From positions 12,712 to 76,711 of the forward strand of contig CAKSFP010000013.1 in assembly GCA_934454585.1 (NCBI GenBank): 64,000 nucleotides of DNA, given 5' to 3'. The notes under the pieces were generated by a model. It ran no database searches, was not told where the DNA came from, and worked only from the letters and a program-made list of their open reading frames with translations. This DNA is from an uncultured Clostridia bacterium. Lineage in GTDB: Bacteria > Bacillota > Clostridia > UMGS1810. Position 1 is the first letter of the stretch; every line of letters begins with the position of its first letter. Shown piece after piece: positions 50,225 to 58,886 of the stretch. A program made the translations under genes and the position numbers.

Positions 50225-50385
50225 ATAATCGTGGTATAAACTGACAGTGCAAGCTCGGCGGCAGACAGTGCAAAAACGCACACTGCCCCGAGCTTATTTT
50301 TGTTTTTCATCTCCCACACGGCATAAGACACCGTGTACACAAATATCCACACTCCCACCGCCGCCAAAAGTATTTTGTATATCAT
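50218..50385 (-). CDS. Small two-helix membrane protein, fourth gene of the ger operon
   Basis: A 55-residue protein. ATG 50385 overlaps the gerAC stop (ATGA) and GGAGGGAG lies 7 bases before it, so it is translationally coupled. Two hydrophobic helices (IYKILLAAVGVWIFVYTVSY and LGAVCVFALSAAELALSVYT) are separated by a charged turn, EMKNKNK. Small two-helix D subunits are known from some GerA-type receptor operons in Bacillus, where they influence receptor activity; this is a good candidate for one. The stop at 50218 lies inside the convergent RluD gene end. Confidence 0.75.
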   Translation of the reverse strand: MIYKILLAAVGVWIFVYTVSYAVWEMKNKNKLGAVCVFALSAAELALSVYTTIIY

Positions 50386-51410
50386 AAATCTCCCTCCGTC
50401 GCCTCGGTCTCTATCTCATACTTCATGTTCCGCAGAAAATATCCTCCGCCGTTTTCATTAACATATTTTTTGTATCCTTTCTCCGTCATAAACTCTCCCG
50501 CCGCCTTTCGCCGCAGCGACAACAGATCAAATCCGCTGTTTTTCAGCTCCAGTGCGGTTTTAAGGTTATCTGCAATCATGTGCTCCAATTCGCTCTCAGC
50601 CGACTTCATGTTTGCGCCTCTGCCAAAGTTATATGTCAGGCCCAGGCGTATGTGAGCGGTGTCGGTATCTTTGTCGAACCATATTTTTTTGCTTGCCGTC
50701 TTGACAGCCGCTCTGCCGCCGCTCAGTGTACAATAAATCGGCTTTGACCCGTTCTCCGCCAGGCTCACCGCATCGGCAACCGCACTGTCAGTCACAACAG
50801 CCGAGTCCGTGCCCACGCACACCGCGCCGCTGCGGACAATGCTCCCCTCGCCGTTCACCCCAAACATCGGCAAAAGCGCACAGTCGTCAAGGTTTACCGC
50901 ATAGTACAGCTCTATCATCTCACAACGGGTCACGGCGGCAAACTTGTCGTCGGGAATATCGGTCAACAGCCGATACATACTTGAATCTGACGGGACAACT
51001 ATCCCGTCAAAAAAATCCTGTGCGGCGCAGTCTATGAACGCCGCCATGGCTTTCGGGTGCGATTCTGCGCCGCCCACCACCGATCCGACGCAGTTTTTTA
51101 TCGTCTCCTGCAAGCAGCCGTCCTCAAAGAAAACCGCCGTAAGGTGCGCCAGGCTCGGCTGTTTTCCTGTGCGCTCAGCCAACATATTCATGCCGTCGTA
51201 TATGCTGTCCGTCTCGAACCGATACACCTCGTAATCATAGGTCTTTTCCTGTGCAGACACGGATACGGTGCAAAAAGTCACCGCCGAGTCGGACACTGCT
51301 ATTGCCGCCACGCTCTTTATCTTCTCTATGTCCGTCATGTCGGCACAGCCGCAAAGCGCCGTGCAAAGCGCCGCGGCGCACAGCAAGCGCAAAAATTCAG
51401 TTTTTTTCAT
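50382..51410 (-). CDS. gerAC: Spore germinant receptor C subunit (lipoprotein)
   Basis: A 342-residue Ger(x)C-family lipoprotein. The signal peptide ends in lipobox ALCGC (Cys near residue 20), for LspA cleavage and lipid attachment. FFDGIVVPSDSSMYRLLTDI-type segments and the C-terminal domain ending YFLRNMKYEIETEATEG follow the family. The C subunit sits on the outer face of the spore inner membrane with GerAA and GerAB. The start at 51410 with AGGAGAGG is chosen over 51467, and it overlaps the gerAB end by 14 bases. Confidence 0.88.
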   Translation of the reverse strand: MKKTEFLRLLCAAALCTALCGCADMTDIEKIKSVAAIAVSDSAVTFCTVSVSAQEKTYDYEVYRFETDSIYDGMNMLAERTGKQPSLAHLTAVFFEDGCLQETIKNCVGSVVGGAESHPKAMAAFIDCAAQDFFDGIVVPSDSSMYRLLTDIPDDKFAAVTRCEMIELYYAVNLDDCALLPMFGVNGEGSIVRSGAVCVGTDSAVVTDSAVADAVSLAENGSKPIYCTLSGGRAAVKTASKKIWFDKDTDTAHIRLGLTYNFGRGANMKSAESELEHMIADNLKTALELKNSGFDLLSLRRKAAGEFMTEKGYKKYVNENGGGYFLRNMKYEIETEATEGDL

Positions 51411-52428
51411 GTCCTCTCCTCCCCGAAAAAACAGCCGCACACACCGGCAGGGCAATTGACACCACACCGCCGAATATTGCGCTCACTGCAAAGAAATCGT
51501 CCGCCATGCCGAGCCGATCGGCAATGAGCGCGGCGGCAAAGATTATCCCAAACACCGCTCCCACTGCGGCGTTTCTGCACGAGAGCGCAAAACTCTTTGC
51601 CAGAATGTCCGCCGCCATGTTTGACAATGCGCAGATGTTGAGATACGACAAAAACAGCCATATTATCATAACAAGTGCCTCGCACCGCTCAAACACGAAA
51701 TCAAAATTTATGACGGATGCCGTCACGAGCAGCGGATTTTCAAACAGAGTGAGCGCCTCACGCGGAACAGTGAGATTGTACACCAGACAGATCGCCGTCA
51801 TTGCCGCCCCGCAGACAAGCACCGTCTTTGCACACTCGGCAGAGATGTTCCCTCCGGCGCCCGCGGCGGATATTGCCGTAAGATACACCGTCGGCGCAAA
51901 TACCGCCGGGAAGATCAGCAAATCTTTTATCGATATGCTCCCGAAAATCGGATAGAGATTATCCATGTCGTACTCCTCAAAACTGAGCAGCAGGATTACC
52001 GCAGCGGCAAAAAATATTAAGTGACCGCCGATGTATGCATACCTCGACACTGCCTTGAATCCGAAATATGTCCCCACAAACGCCGGAAGTGCCGTGAGGG
52101 TGAGAAGATACGGAAACGGCGACCTCTTCATGAACACATCGCCGATGAGCCTCGCCGTGTATGCACTCGCGGCAGACGCCGATACAAGCGCGCACAGGGC
52201 AAGCACTCCCCCGAGCACCGCACCGAGCGGCGCACCGCGCAGCATTCTCCCCTCAGGAACAAGCAATAGCAGCAGAGGATATACGATGAGCGCCGCCACA
52301 GTACACAGCGCAGAGAGGATGTATCCCCCGGAGCCGCCGCTTGCCGATATTATGCGCACGCCGAAGAACACCGCATTGTATGCCGTCATTATTATCACCG
52401 ACCATCTGTAGCCTTTTATATCCGTCAT
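51397..52428 (-). CDS. gerAB: Spore germinant receptor B subunit (permease-like)
   Basis: A 343-residue GerAB/ArcD-type membrane protein with about ten hydrophobic helices, for example SALCTVAALIVYPLLLLLVP and LIFFAAAVILLLSFEE. The APC-superfamily fold binds the germinant in known receptors. GGAGGTGAG, inside the gerAA end, precedes the ATG, so it is coupled to gerAA. The ligand cannot be predicted from sequence. Confidence 0.9.
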   Translation of the reverse strand: MTDIKGYRWSVIIMTAYNAVFFGVRIISASGGSGGYILSALCTVAALIVYPLLLLLVPEGRMLRGAPLGAVLGGVLALCALVSASAASAYTARLIGDVFMKRSPFPYLLTLTALPAFVGTYFGFKAVSRYAYIGGHLIFFAAAVILLLSFEEYDMDNLYPIFGSISIKDLLIFPAVFAPTVYLTAISAAGAGGNISAECAKTVLVCGAAMTAICLVYNLTVPREALTLFENPLLVTASVINFDFVFERCEALVMIIWLFLSYLNICALSNMAADILAKSFALSCRNAAVGAVFGIIFAAALIADRLGMADDFFAVSAIFGGVVSIALPVCAAVFSGRRGHEKN

Positions 52429-52432
52429 GATC

Positions 52433-54019
52433 TCACCTCCACTTTCTGCTTATGCGCGCCTTGTCGCTGTTGTCTTTCGGCTTGAGGTAACTCGGGCGTT
52501 CGTCCTGCTCCCACAACGGTCTGCGGATTATGGACGAATTGCCCTTGTAGCTGATATGCGGCGCAAGCGGTGCGGCAAACGGCACTCCGAACGATTTTGT
52601 GCCGATATACATCACCGTTATGCCGAAGAACAAAGCGCAAAGCCCGGGGAATCCGCCTATCGCCGCACCTAAGATATATATAAACCGAGTGAACCGGAAC
52701 GAAAATGACAGAGAATATGACGGTATGGCAAACGAAGCGATGCCCGTTATCGCCACCACTATTATCATTATAGGGCTGCCTATGTGGGCATCGACCGCCG
52801 CCGTGCCGAGGATGAGTCCTCCCACTATGCCGAGGGTTGAGCCTATGTGCCCCGGCACTCTGACTCCGGCTTCACGGATAAGCTCAAATGACAGCTCCAT
52901 GATGAGCAGCTCCGTGATTATCGAAAAAGGCACCGACAGCCGCGACGCCTGTATCGACAGGAAAAGTCCGTTCAGTATGAGTTCCTGATGATACTCCGTC
53001 ACGGCAACATATACAGCCGGAGTGAGCAGAGAGATGACAACCGCCATCATCCTAACCAAGCGTATCAGCAGTGAATACGGGTAGCGAAGATAATCGTCCT
53101 CTACCGACGATGCCAGATCAAAAATCGTTGCCGGCATGACGAGCACATGAGAACTGCCGTTGAGCACAACAGCCACTCTGCCCTCTACCAGACACCGACA
53201 CACCCTGTCCGGACGCTCGGTGGTTATTATCTGCGGAATCGGCAGAAAGGACGCCTCCTCGATGTACTGCTCCACATCGAGCACAGAGAGAATGTACTCC
53301 GCATCTATCTCGCTTATTCTGCGCCTCACCTCCGCCACAAGGCTGTCGTTTGCAACATTGCCGAGATAGGCTATTGCGCCCGGGGTCTTGCTTGTGCCGC
53401 CGAGAAACACATTCTCCATTATGAGATGCGGATTGTTGAGAGTTTTTCTTATCAGCGCCGTGTTGCACCGCAGCACCTCGTTAAAGCCCTCGTGCGGACC
53501 CTGTATGACCTGTTCCGAACTCGGAGCGTCCACGCCGCGATGTTCCCACGATTTGACATCAAAAATTATTCCGCTGTCAAATCCGTCAAAAAACATTATG
53601 GCATTACCTATGTTGACTTTACACGCCATGTCGTATATATCCCGTGATTTCACCGCCTGGCAGTGCGGCACAAGGTGATTTAGAATATAATCTATGTCGG
53701 GTTCGCCGTCTGTATGCTGTTCGTGCAGGCGCACAAGCGGCTTTACTATGCCCTCGTTTATCATCTCGCTGTCAGAGAGTCCGTCCACCGACACCATAAA
53801 TGCCTTCACAAGGCGCTGCCCGACATAGAATGTCGTGTCGCGCAGTATTATATCGCCGTTTTTTTCGGTGCAGAATATTTTCTTTATATACTTGCGGTTT
53901 TCCTCCAGGTTCGCGCTCACCTCGGTGAGGGCCGGCTCGGGTTCGTCGCGCCCCGCGGCGGCGCTTATATCAAAATTAAACTTCTTTTCACTTTTTTTGA
54001 ACAAAAGCGGTATCTTCAC
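52433..54019 (-). CDS. gerAA: Spore germinant receptor A subunit
   Basis: A 528-residue GerA/SpoVAF-family protein. A soluble N-terminal domain (about 1-270) includes GFDSGIIFDVKSWEHRGVD and EAPSSEQVIQGPHEGFNE-like PSSEQVIQGPHEGFNEVL, the family signature. Five membrane helices follow (LIRLVRMMAVVISLLTPAVY and IGSPIMIIVVAITGIASFAI), with a short C-terminal tail. It can form the ligand-gated channel of the receptor. The start is GTG 54019, after GGGGTG. Expression is expected in the forespore; a sigma-G-like promoter is present. Confidence 0.93.
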   Translation of the reverse strand: MKIPLLFKKSEKKFNFDISAAAGRDEPEPALTEVSANLEENRKYIKKIFCTEKNGDIILRDTTFYVGQRLVKAFMVSVDGLSDSEMINEGIVKPLVRLHEQHTDGEPDIDYILNHLVPHCQAVKSRDIYDMACKVNIGNAIMFFDGFDSGIIFDVKSWEHRGVDAPSSEQVIQGPHEGFNEVLRCNTALIRKTLNNPHLIMENVFLGGTSKTPGAIAYLGNVANDSLVAEVRRRISEIDAEYILSVLDVEQYIEEASFLPIPQIITTERPDRVCRCLVEGRVAVVLNGSSHVLVMPATIFDLASSVEDDYLRYPYSLLIRLVRMMAVVISLLTPAVYVAVTEYHQELILNGLFLSIQASRLSVPFSIITELLIMELSFELIREAGVRVPGHIGSTLGIVGGLILGTAAVDAHIGSPIMIIVVAITGIASFAIPSYSLSFSFRFTRFIYILGAAIGGFPGLCALFFGITVMYIGTKSFGVPFAAPLAPHISYKGNSSIIRRPLWEQDERPSYLKPKDNSDKARISRKWR

Positions 54020-54033
54020 AAAAAATCACCCCG

Positions 54034-54067
54034 ACAATAGTATTGTAAGATTTTTACGCATTATACA
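54034..54067 (-). promoter_or_regulatory. Candidate sigma-G promoter of the ger operon with palindrome
   Basis: On minus, TGTATA (54062-54067) is 17 bases before AATACTA (54038-54044), resembling TGnATA / CATACTA. The -10 lies inside ACAATAGTATTGT (54034-54046), a perfect dyad 15 bases from the gerAA start, between divergent gerAA and veg. Confidence 0.45.
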
Positions 54068-54132
54068 TGAATACTTAAATTTTGTTTCGGGAATAATAGT
54101 TTTGAGAAAAAATTTGTTTTGGGGTGATAGAT

Positions 54133-54381
54133 TTGGATAAAATAGAAACGATAAAAAATGTGCTCCGCGCACATATCGGTCAGCGTGTAATGCTCGCCGC
54201 AGTGAAGGGCAGGCGGCGATTTGTCATCAAGGACTGCACGATAGAAAATGTGTACCCCGGGATATTTGTGGTGCGCACAAAGGACGAGACGACGGGATAT
54301 GACAAGAGGATATCCTTCAGTTACTCGGATATCCTCACAAAGACAATTGTTATGAAACGGCTTGATGAGAGAAGTGCGTGA
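54133..54381 (+). CDS. veg: Veg family protein
   Basis: An 82-residue small beta-barrel protein of the Veg family. LDKIETIKNVLRAHIGQRVM, LAAVKGRRRFVIKDCTIENV, YPGIFVVRTKDE and ISFSYSDILTKTIVM align with Bacillus Veg throughout. Veg is abundant in vegetative cells and has been tied to biofilm matrix and spore outgrowth. I choose TTG 54133 because GGGGTG (54120-54125) then has normal spacing; GTG 54124 would overlap it. It diverges from the ger operon. Confidence 0.88.
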   Translation: MDKIETIKNVLRAHIGQRVMLAAVKGRRRFVIKDCTIENVYPGIFVVRTKDETTGYDKRISFSYSDILTKTIVMKRLDERSA

Positions 54382-54396
54382 TGTTTTTACATCCCC

Positions 54397-55383
54397 TCAC
54401 TCCTCATACTCCGCCGCAATATCAATCAAAAACTTTCCGAACCGTTCGCAAATCTCCCTCGGCTCAATAATCTTTGCCCGTGTGCCAAACCCGGCAACCC
54501 ACGCAAAAAACTGATCGCTCACCTCCACGGCGAGCGTCGCGGCAAAGCTGTCGTCACTCAGCCTGCGCACAGCTATGCCGGTGCCGAATTTGTCATATAC
54601 AGCGCCAAGGAGCGACATATCAAACCTTATGTCTATCCTCTCCCGCTCACCGCCGAACATTGAGAACACACTCTTGGCATACTCTGCCGGGTCAAATTTT
54701 TCGTCCGGCATATCCCTCGGTATGTCCGTCACGGTCACATCGGACATCCTGTCCACGCGGTAATGGACATAGTTTGCGTACTTGCGCTTGTATGCCACAA
54801 GATAGTAGTTGCCGTCATCACACATCAGCGCGACAGGCGTCTCTGTGTAAAATTCACCGTCCTTGCGATATTTTTTTCGCTTGCCGACGGTTATGTCAAA
54901 ATACTTAAAGCTGACGCAGAAGTTGGACGCAATGGCGGCATGAATGGTGTCCACATTGTAGTATACGCTCTCGTTGCCCGTCTTTACGCGGTTTGTCACA
55001 TACACCTGGCGGCGCAGTTTCTTTGCGTCATGCACGCTTGCAAGCTTTTCTATCTTCGATATAAGGCTCAGGCTCTTTTTGCCGCTGATGAATTTTGCCG
55101 CCGCAACGGAATCCGCAAGGAGTTTGAGCTCCGCAAGCTCAAAATCCCTCTCGCCCACATAATATCCCTGGTGCTTGCCGCGCACCGCGATTATGTCCGT
55201 GCCGTACACATCTCTGAGCAGCGCCAGGTCGTCATATATCGTCTTGCGCTCGGCATTCACGCCGAGTTTGCCAAGCTCCGCAATCATGTCGTTCACCCCC
55301 ATGGGGTGGTTCTCGTCTGTCTTTTCGAGGAGCATTTTGTTAAGATACATAATCTTTAATTTTTGGTTAGGCCCTTTAGCCAT
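54397..55383 (-). CDS. WYL-domain transcriptional regulator
   Basis: A 328-residue YafY-type regulator. The N-terminal winged HTH (KLKIMYLNKMLLEKTDENHP, NAERKTIYDDLALLRDVYG) is followed by the WYL domain (about residues 140-210; VSFKYFDITVGKRKKYRKDG, PVALMCDDGNYYLVAYKRKY) and a C-terminal WCX domain. Such proteins sense nucleic acid or other ligands. GGAGG precedes the ATG. It is monocistronic, converging on veg. The target is unknown. Confidence 0.9.
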   Translation of the reverse strand: MAKGPNQKLKIMYLNKMLLEKTDENHPMGVNDMIAELGKLGVNAERKTIYDDLALLRDVYGTDIIAVRGKHQGYYVGERDFELAELKLLADSVAAAKFISGKKSLSLISKIEKLASVHDAKKLRRQVYVTNRVKTGNESVYYNVDTIHAAIASNFCVSFKYFDITVGKRKKYRKDGEFYTETPVALMCDDGNYYLVAYKRKYANYVHYRVDRMSDVTVTDIPRDMPDEKFDPAEYAKSVFSMFGGERERIDIRFDMSLLGAVYDKFGTGIAVRRLSDDSFAATLAVEVSDQFFAWVAGFGTRAKIIEPREICERFGKFLIDIAAEYEE

Positions 55384-55448
55384 GGAATCGCCTCCGGTAA
55401 ATATAAATACGAACCGTATATTTTACATTTTTTGCGCCAATTGTAACC

Positions 55449-55655
55449 TACTCAAAGGCGAGGGGTCATATATTTTATTTTGTGTGAGCGAGTTCTGCGC
55501 AGGGCTCCCAAAAAGGTGGTAGCGTAGCGTGCCTTTTTGGGAAAGAGGAGAAACAGCAAAGCGAGTAAGCTGTAAATCTTCGATTTGCAGCGCACGATGC
55601 GCTGCTTGTTTCGACGACAGAGCGAGCCAAAATAAAATATATGTCACCGAGCAGA
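55449..55655 (+). repeat. Modular palindromic element, copy 4 (type-II ends, core A)
   Basis: Flank CTCAAAGGCGAGGGG, ends CATATATTTTATTTT (55467-55481) and AAAATAAAATATATG (55629-55643). Between them lies the same core A as in copy 1 (CCCAAAAAGGTGGTAGCG onward), although the ends, with GTGTGAGCGAGTTCTGCGC inside the left one, are those of copies 6 and 7. It lies in the 509-bp gap 55384-55892. Confidence 0.86.
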
Positions 55656-55716
55656 TTCGCTATCTTGCAATTATCATCTTCGACCACAGAAATGACCGCA
55701 GTTTGCAAAAAATGTT

Positions 55717-55740
55717 CGTGTTCAAGTCTCATTTACCTTA
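55717..55740 (+). repeat. tRNA 3'-end-like repeat, copy 3 (diverged)
   Basis: CGTGTTCAAGTCTCATTTAC, then CTTA, resembles 33327-33350 and 34438-34461. It too lacks the rest of a tRNA. It is 150 bases before the aminotransferase gene. Confidence 0.45.
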
Positions 55741-55892
55741 CCATTATATCACACAGCCGGAGTGTTTTTCAATAGCGTAATGAAAAATTCGCCCCCGGAC
55801 CGCTTGCCATAAATCCGCATTTGTGCTATACTGTAAATAGCATGATGACATCTGTCATCAGATTATACTCAAGCAAACGGAGGCAATTAACT

Positions 55893-57077
55893 ATGGTTTC
55901 TGAAAAAATGTACGCTCTCGGCAGCAAACGCTCCGAGATCAGAGAACTTTTTGAATACGGCAAGAAAAGAAAAGCAGAAATAGGCGCGGACAATGTGTTC
56001 GATTTCAGCCTCGGCAACCCGAGCGTCCCGGCGCCGGACTGCGTGACGGACGCCCTCGCCGACCTGGTGGCAAACACCGATCCCGTGGCGCTGCACGGAT
56101 ACACCTCGGCCCAGGGTGATGCGGATGTGCGCAAGGCTTGCGCCGACTACATAAACGCAACCCACGGCACCGACTACACCGCGGATAATTTCTACATGAC
56201 CTGCGGCGCGGCGGCGTCGCTCACCATAAGCCTGTCGGCACTTGCCGAGGACGGCAACGAAGTGATAGTGCTTGCGCCGTACTTCCCCGAGTACAAGGTT
56301 TTCATAGCGCAGGCCGGCATGAAGGCAGTTGAAGTCAAGTGCAGGGAGGAAGATTTCCAGATAGATTTTGATGCGCTCGAGAGCGCGATAAACGCTCACA
56401 CCAAGGCTGTCATCATTAATTCGCCCAACAATCCTTCCGGCGTTGTGTTCAGCGAAGACACAATTAAAAAACTTGCCGCTATGCTGACAAAAGCACAGGA
56501 CAAATTCGGCACAAAGATATTCATAATCGCCGATGAACCCTACCGCGAGCTGGTGTATGACAAGTCGGTCACGGTGCCGTTCATACCGAACTGCTACAAC
56601 AACACCCTGGTGTGCTATTCGTTCAGTAAGTCCCTGTCACTGCCGGGAGAGAGAATCGGTTACATCCTTGTGCCCGGCACGGCGGACGAATCGGACAAAC
56701 TTTATTTCTCCGTCTGCGGCGCAGGGCGCTCCCTCGGTTTTGTGTGCGCACCGAGCCTGTTTCAGAAAATCGTGCCGCAATGCATCGGCAAGACATCCGA
56801 CATATCCGTGTACAAAAAAAACCGTGACATACTCTGCAAGGCTCTCACGGACTACGGTTTCAGCGTGGTAAAGCCTGACGGCGCTTTTTATCTGTTTGTA
56901 AAGGCGCTTGAGGACGACGCGGCATCTTTCTGCGAAAAGGCGAAGAAACATGAACTGCTCCTTGTGCCGAGTGACAGTTTCGGATTTCCCGGATATGTAA
57001 GGATATCCTACTGCGTATCCACGGAGATGATCGAAAGGGCACTGCCGGCGTTTGAAAAACTTAGTAAAGAATATTAA
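55893..57077 (+). CDS. PLP-dependent class I/II aminotransferase
   Basis: A 394-residue fold-type I aminotransferase. FSLGNPSVPAPDCV is at the N-terminus, TCGAAASLTISLSAL follows, then NSPNNPSGVVFSED (Asn/substrate loop), IADEPYRELVYD (cofactor Asp) and CYSFSKSLSLPGERIGYI (PLP Lys near 245). It resembles aspartate- or aromatic-type aminotransferases; the amino donor and acceptor cannot be fixed. GGAGG precedes ATG 55893. A terminator follows. Confidence 0.92.
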   Translation: MVSEKMYALGSKRSEIRELFEYGKKRKAEIGADNVFDFSLGNPSVPAPDCVTDALADLVANTDPVALHGYTSAQGDADVRKACADYINATHGTDYTADNFYMTCGAAASLTISLSALAEDGNEVIVLAPYFPEYKVFIAQAGMKAVEVKCREEDFQIDFDALESAINAHTKAVIINSPNNPSGVVFSEDTIKKLAAMLTKAQDKFGTKIFIIADEPYRELVYDKSVTVPFIPNCYNNTLVCYSFSKSLSLPGERIGYILVPGTADESDKLYFSVCGAGRSLGFVCAPSLFQKIVPQCIGKTSDISVYKKNRDILCKALTDYGFSVVKPDGAFYLFVKALEDDAASFCEKAKKHELLLVPSDSFGFPGYVRISYCVSTEMIERALPAFEKLSKEY

Positions 57078-57086
57078 ATCACAAAA

Positions 57087-57134
57087 AAATCCCCGCAAAC
57101 TTTTTAACTTATGAAAAAGTTTGCGGGGATTTTC
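57087..57134. terminator. Bidirectional terminator with ~19-bp perfect stem
   Basis: AATCCCCGCAAACTTTTT pairs perfectly with AAAAAGTTTGCGGGGATT around an 8-base loop (57106-57113), with T-runs on both strands. Confidence 0.88.
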
Positions 57135-57992
57135 TTATTGCATCATAGAGTCAAGTTTTCTTGCCGCCCTTGACAAATCGCAAATGCCGTCGAATATGTC
57201 ATCGGCAGTCCTTTTGTTCAGATACTGATCCGCCTCGAGCGTGAGATATCCGCTGTAGCCGATCTTCCGCAGCGCCGCCGTGACAGACTCAAAATCTATC
57301 TTCATGGAGAAAGGTATCCGGTGAGAATCGTGCCACCTGTCGTTGTCGTGAATGTGCAATGCGGCAAGCCTTGCGCCGAGAGCCTCAATCATCTGTGCAG
57401 CGCTTGTTCCCTTGCCCATCATTTCCGCATGACCTATGTCCAGGCAAGCGACAAAATAATCATCGTCCACCGCGTCGAGATGTGCGTTGAAATCCTCCGC
57501 TGTCGCACAGGCGGCAAACACAGCATGGTCTTTCTCTTTATCCCAATTCCACATATTCTCCGTGGCAATCTTCACTCCGCAGTCCTTTGCAAAGGGCAGC
57601 AGAGTGCAGAACAATTCCGCATTTTCCTGCGCGCTCTTGGAGTTGTCCGGGTGAATCACGCATATCCTGCCCCCTGCCTCGGCGGTGCACTCAATGGCGC
57701 GCTTGAGGTATGAGCGAATCTCGGGCACATACACGGGGAACGGCGCGTGCGACTGATTGCAGTGTATGCCGTTGTCCTCGCCTATCCGTCTGAGTCTGCG
57801 CGCAAATTTGAGATAATCCGCGCCGCGCAGCGGATGATCCGTGTCCGCAACCGTTTGTGTCGAGTAGTCATACTGCGCCATGGCAAACATGGAGAAATCC
57901 CATGCGTCAAATCCTGCCTTGGCAACATATTCGACAGCCTTTTCCTCACCGATGATTTTTGATGCCGAGCCTATTTCGGTTGATGTTTTCAT
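57135..57992 (-). CDS. Sugar phosphate isomerase/epimerase family protein
   Basis: A 285-residue TIM-barrel protein of the AP-endonuclease-2/xylose-isomerase-like superfamily. HCNQSHAPFPVYVPEIRSYL, ICVIHPDNSKSAQENAEL, IATENMWNWDKEKDHA (metal Glu), FVACLDIGHAEMMG (metal His), LHIHDNDRWHDSHRIPF and LTLEADQY supply the metal ligands in the usual order. The substrate is not readable. AAAAGGAG precedes the ATG. It stands alone between terminator and repeats. Confidence 0.88.
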   Translation of the reverse strand: MKTSTEIGSASKIIGEEKAVEYVAKAGFDAWDFSMFAMAQYDYSTQTVADTDHPLRGADYLKFARRLRRIGEDNGIHCNQSHAPFPVYVPEIRSYLKRAIECTAEAGGRICVIHPDNSKSAQENAELFCTLLPFAKDCGVKIATENMWNWDKEKDHAVFAACATAEDFNAHLDAVDDDYFVACLDIGHAEMMGKGTSAAQMIEALGARLAALHIHDNDRWHDSHRIPFSMKIDFESVTAALRKIGYSGYLTLEADQYLNKRTADDIFDGICDLSRAARKLDSMMQ

Positions 57993-58045
57993 GTTTTGTC
58001 TCCTTTTAGATTGGTAGAGAAATTAAAATTCAAATTTTGGTTTTT

Positions 58046-58502
58046 ACAACCCCTCAGTCGATAATTGAATCCATCCGCCGCCTTATTCAATCAATATTAT
58101 TTTTTGAAAAAATAATATTGATCCGGCGGCACCTCCCTTTAGGGCAAGGGAGGCTTGCCGTCAAGCGTTAGTGCGTAATTTGCGGGTCGATGAGGTCATC
58201 GACCCCTACCGCCTTGGCGCAAGATTCATTAAAAGAAAAGAATCTGTCTCATAGGCGAGGGCAGGTATATTTTATTTTGTGTGAGCGAGTTCTGCGCAGA
58301 TATGCGTAGAAAATGTTCCGTCAAAGGATGTGTATTTGTTTTTTATTCTTGACGACTCGGACAGCAGTGCGGTAGCGCTGAACTCGTCGCCTAAGAATAA
58401 AAAACACATACACAGACGGCACAGGTCTTTTTGCGTGCAAAATAAAATATACCTACCCGAGATGCAGAAATTAATATCGACAGGCTGAGGGATTCAAAAG
58501 CC
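58046..58502 (+). repeat. CCCTCAG-type repeat enclosing palindromic element copy 7 (type-II ends, core B inverted loop)
   Basis: Outer arms ACAACCCCTCAG (58046-58057) and CTGAGGGATTC (58485-58495). Inside are an AT hairpin (ATCAATATTATTTTTT / AAAAAATAATATTGAT) and CCTCCCTTTAGGGCAAGGGAGG. The hairpin GCGGGTCGATGAGG... at 58182-58215 is identical to 16592-16625. The element then has ends GTATATTTTATTTT (58265-58278) and AAAATAAAATATAC (58439-58452). The 42-base loop at 58351-58392 is the reverse complement of 16759-16800 with two differences. It fills 57993-58503. Confidence 0.87.
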
Positions 58503-58503
58503 A

Positions 58504-58884
58504 CTAAACAAGCGGTTCCGGTCTGGATATCAGGTGGACTATGTTGCCCTCGGGGTCACGGAAGAATATAGTTCCTATGCCCTTGTCATTCACACTCGCC
58601 TCTTTGAGAATCGGCGCGCCGGAGTCAGCAACTTTCTTTGCAAGTGCGTCAAATTCGTCCACAGACATTGCGATGTGCCTGATTCCGGGCGCAGTGAGCT
58701 CCGTCGGCACATTATCACTCTGCGCCGAGCAAAATTCTATCATGCTTTTGTCCGAGAATGCTATAAAATATGTACCCTTTCCGTTGTCATAAACAACCTT
58801 GCCGTCAAACATATCCTTGTACCAGTCCGACAGCACTTTTGTGTCCTTGGCATAAATCGCCACATGTTCAATTCCGATTTTCAT
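58504..58884 (-). CDS. VOC-family (glyoxalase-like) protein
   Basis: A 126-residue vicinal-oxygen-chelate protein. IGIEHVAIYAKDTKVLSDWY carries the first metal His, IRHIAMSVDEFDALAKKV the second, and GTIFFRDPEGNIVHLISRPE the closing Glu region. It could be a lyase, isomerase or dioxygenase-fold protein; substrate unknown. AAGGAGAGG lies inside the end of the upstream membrane gene, so it is the last gene of the DUF5685-DnaJ-membrane-VOC run. Confidence 0.85.
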   Translation of the reverse strand: MKIGIEHVAIYAKDTKVLSDWYKDMFDGKVVYDNGKGTYFIAFSDKSMIEFCSAQSDNVPTELTAPGIRHIAMSVDEFDALAKKVADSGAPILKEASVNDKGIGTIFFRDPEGNIVHLISRPEPLV

Positions 58885-58886
58885 TA

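Noticed and set aside
58046..58502. An insertion sequence
   Set aside because: No transposase frame, no full-length terminal repeats of known type and no clear target duplication; only nested palindromes.
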